DNA of 64,000 nt from an uncultured Thermoguttaceae bacterium. GTDB lineage: Bacteria; Planctomycetota; Planctomycetia; Pirellulales; Thermoguttaceae. The stretch covers positions 38,034 through 102,033 of the forward strand of contig CALFBP010000025.1 of assembly GCA_937951625.1 (NCBI GenBank). Direction: 5' to 3'. The notes under the pieces were generated by a model. The model searched no databases. It worked only from the letters and a program-made list of their open reading frames with translations, and was not told where the DNA came from. How positions within the stretch are numbered: the stretch's first letter is position 1; every line of letters begins with the position of its first letter. This document shows positions 62,670-64,000 of the stretch, piece after piece. Position numbers and translations under genes: made by a program.

Positions 62670-64000
62670 TCACTTCGCACCCGCGCCTTGCAGGATCTCC
62701 AAAGCCCGGCGGTGCTGCGGCGGGGTGATGGCGCCGAGGAGGATCGGGTCCTGGGTCTCGACCAGGTGACGGTGGAGTCGCTGGAGCAAATCGGTTCGGA
62801 CCTGGGCGTATTTCGGGTCTTGGGCCACGTCGCGCTGTTCCCAAGGATCGTGCTCCAGGTCGTACAGCTCGATGTGGGGATGGTACGCGATAGCGTGGTT
62901 GGCCGGGGTGAGCACGTCGGAGGGCGGCCGCCAGCACTGCGAGGGGTCCATAAAGGCCGGGGCCGTGGTGAAATTGACGATCAGTTTGTGCGTTTCGGTG
63001 CGGATGGCCCGGCGGGGGTCGTAGTAGTCGTGGTAGGTCAATTCGGTAAAGATTTCTTGGCGTGGCTGGTAGGGCTTGCCATCCAACAGCGGGGCGAAGG
63101 AGCGGCCTTGGACATTGGTCGGAATCGCCACGCCCAGCAATTCCAGGATGGTGGGCAGATAGTCGATGTTGGAAATCATCTCGTTTCGCACGCGGCCGCC
63201 GTGCCAGCCCTCGCGGCCTGGATAGCGGAGGATGAAGGCCACCTGGACGCCCGGCTCATACAGGCTGCATTTGGCGCGGGGCATGGCGACGCCGTGATCG
63301 GTGGTGAAGATCACCAGGGTGGTGGCCTCCAGTCCGAGTTCCTTGACCGCCGCGAGCAGCCGCCCCACCTGGGCGTCGACATGGCGGACCATGCCTTGGA
63401 GGCCGGCCAACTCGCGGCGGGTCCCTTCTGTGTCGCGGAGATAGCCGGGCACGTGGACTCCCAGCGCATCGTCGGGTTGCAGGTCAGGTCCGGGGAAGCT
63501 ACAGTCGCCGGGCAGGGCGCCTGGCCAGTCGGGCTGCGGGTAGCGAAGCCGGTGCGGCTCGATGAACCCCACGGACAGGAACCAGGGGCGGTCGGGCTGG
63601 GCAGCAAGCTCGCCGAGCAGACGGATGGCGGCGTCGGTGGCAGGCACGGCCTGGGGTTGGGGGATGTGCCGCTGGTAACCACACCGTTTGAATCCCGACG
63701 AGGTTTCGTGGATCACTCCCACCGCGGCGGTGGCGTAGCCTGCGTCGCGGAGGATTTGGGCCAAGTGGCGTTCCTCGGGCTGGAGGTCCCAGGCGAAGCG
63801 GGCGTGGGTCAGGCCCATCACGCCGTTGTTATGCGGCCAGCGCCCGGTGAAGATCGAGGCCCGCGACGGGCTGCACCCGGGACTGGTGCAAAAACTCCGC
63901 GCGAAGCGGACCCCGCTGGCGGCCAGACCGTCGAGATGCGGCGTATGCACGGTGGGGACGCCGTAGCAGTGCAGGAACTGGCCCAAGTCGTGGGCGTGAA
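62670..64000 (-). CDS. Sulfatase (5' end beyond the window)
   Basis: Formylglycine-dependent sulfatase of the alkaline-phosphatase superfamily, 440+ residues in this window. The visible N-terminal part continues upstream of 64000 (HAHDLGQFLHCYG), so the start is cut off by the window edge. The maturation motif CSPSRA (Cys at 63873-63875) is the residue turned into formylglycine. Other marks are TGRWPHNNGVMGL, FTTDHGVAMPRAKCSLYEPGVQVAFI and EIFTELTYHDYYDPRRAIRTE. It ends with a helical AxxxRALEIL segment. Planctomycete sulfatases usually desulfate algal or animal polysaccharides; substrate is unknown here. It is convergent with the sigma-factor gene. Confidence 0.92.
   Translation of the reverse strand, partial: HAHDLGQFLHCYGVPTVHTPHLDGLAASGVRFARSFCTSPGCSPSRASIFTGRWPHNNGVMGLTHARFAWDLQPEERHLAQILRDAGYATAAVGVIHETSSGFKRCGYQRHIPQPQAVPATDAAIRLLGELAAQPDRPWFLSVGFIEPHRLRYPQPDWPGALPGDCSFPGPDLQPDDALGVHVPGYLRDTEGTRRELAGLQGMVRHVDAQVGRLLAAVKELGLEATTLVIFTTDHGVAMPRAKCSLYEPGVQVAFILRYPGREGWHGGRVRNEMISNIDYLPTILELLGVAIPTNVQGRSFAPLLDGKPYQPRQEIFTELTYHDYYDPRRAIRTETHKLIVNFTTAPAFMDPSQCWRPPSDVLTPANHAIAYHPHIELYDLEHDPWEQRDVAQDPKYAQVRTDLLQRLHRHLVETQDPILLGAITPPQHRRALEILQGAGAK

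Overview
The window is high-GC DNA from a planctomycete, most likely in the Pirellulales/Thermoguttaceae neighbourhood. This is inferred from gene content, not from a marker gene. The evidence is a DUF1571 protein, two Tat-exported Gfo/Idh/MocA oxidoreductases, a CSPSR-type sulfatase, an exported TDAGL-type leucine-rich-repeat protein, an NPCBM protein, a DUF3467 protein, a GYF_2 protein, an MfnB-like C1 enzyme and a giant secretin-N-repeat protein. I support about 46 protein genes, one tRNA, a few promoter or hairpin signals, a palindromic REP-like element and one probable gene remnant.

Layout. 1-5.9 kb: an alpha/beta hydrolase, a DUF1571 protein, an MBL-fold hydrolase, dodecin, an FlK-like thioesterase and an internally duplicated TolC-like exported protein. 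6.0-7.7 kb: a type II restriction-modification pair with lower GC than its surroundings. Its nuclease resembles BstYI (R^GATCY) along its whole length. 7.8-8.8 kb: a small conserved gene and an MfnB-like enzyme. 8.9-17.4 kb: one 2850-residue reading frame with an N-terminal membrane segment, a proline-rich stalk, a secretin N0-like domain and about 34 secretin N1-like repeats, but no secretin channel domain. This is the most unusual object in the window. 17.8 kb: tRNA-Ala(UGC).

18-30 kb: two Tat-exported oxidoreductases, a YdjM-like membrane hydrolase, an LRR protein, a DUF3467 protein, an exported three-domain RidA-like protein, a zinc-ribbon membrane protein and an NAD-type isocitrate dehydrogenase. 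30.3-36.8 kb: an exopolysaccharide locus (GT4 glycosyltransferase, NodB deacetylase, CelD/FemAB-type acyltransferase, chain-length protein, polyprenyl-phosphate sugar transferase) like those linked to exosortase systems, but with no exosortase here. 36.8-39.9 kb: a LamG-domain remnant, then dksA-like and lspA genes behind a near-consensus promoter, and an NPCBM protein.

40.7-64 kb is mostly housekeeping: a fucose-isomerase-family protein, a methyltransferase, RNase R, a TIM-barrel isomerase, an RsuA/RluB pseudouridine synthase, PyrK, a SnoaL-like protein, DprA, GlpD, GYF_2, a ComEA-like HhH protein, a TPR protein, HemX-HemA, a Pat-type acyl-CoA synthetase/GNAT fusion, an ECF sigma factor, a REP-like hairpin and a sulfatase that runs off the right edge. 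Most genes are single or in short 2-3 gene units with frequent strand changes, as is usual in planctomycetes.
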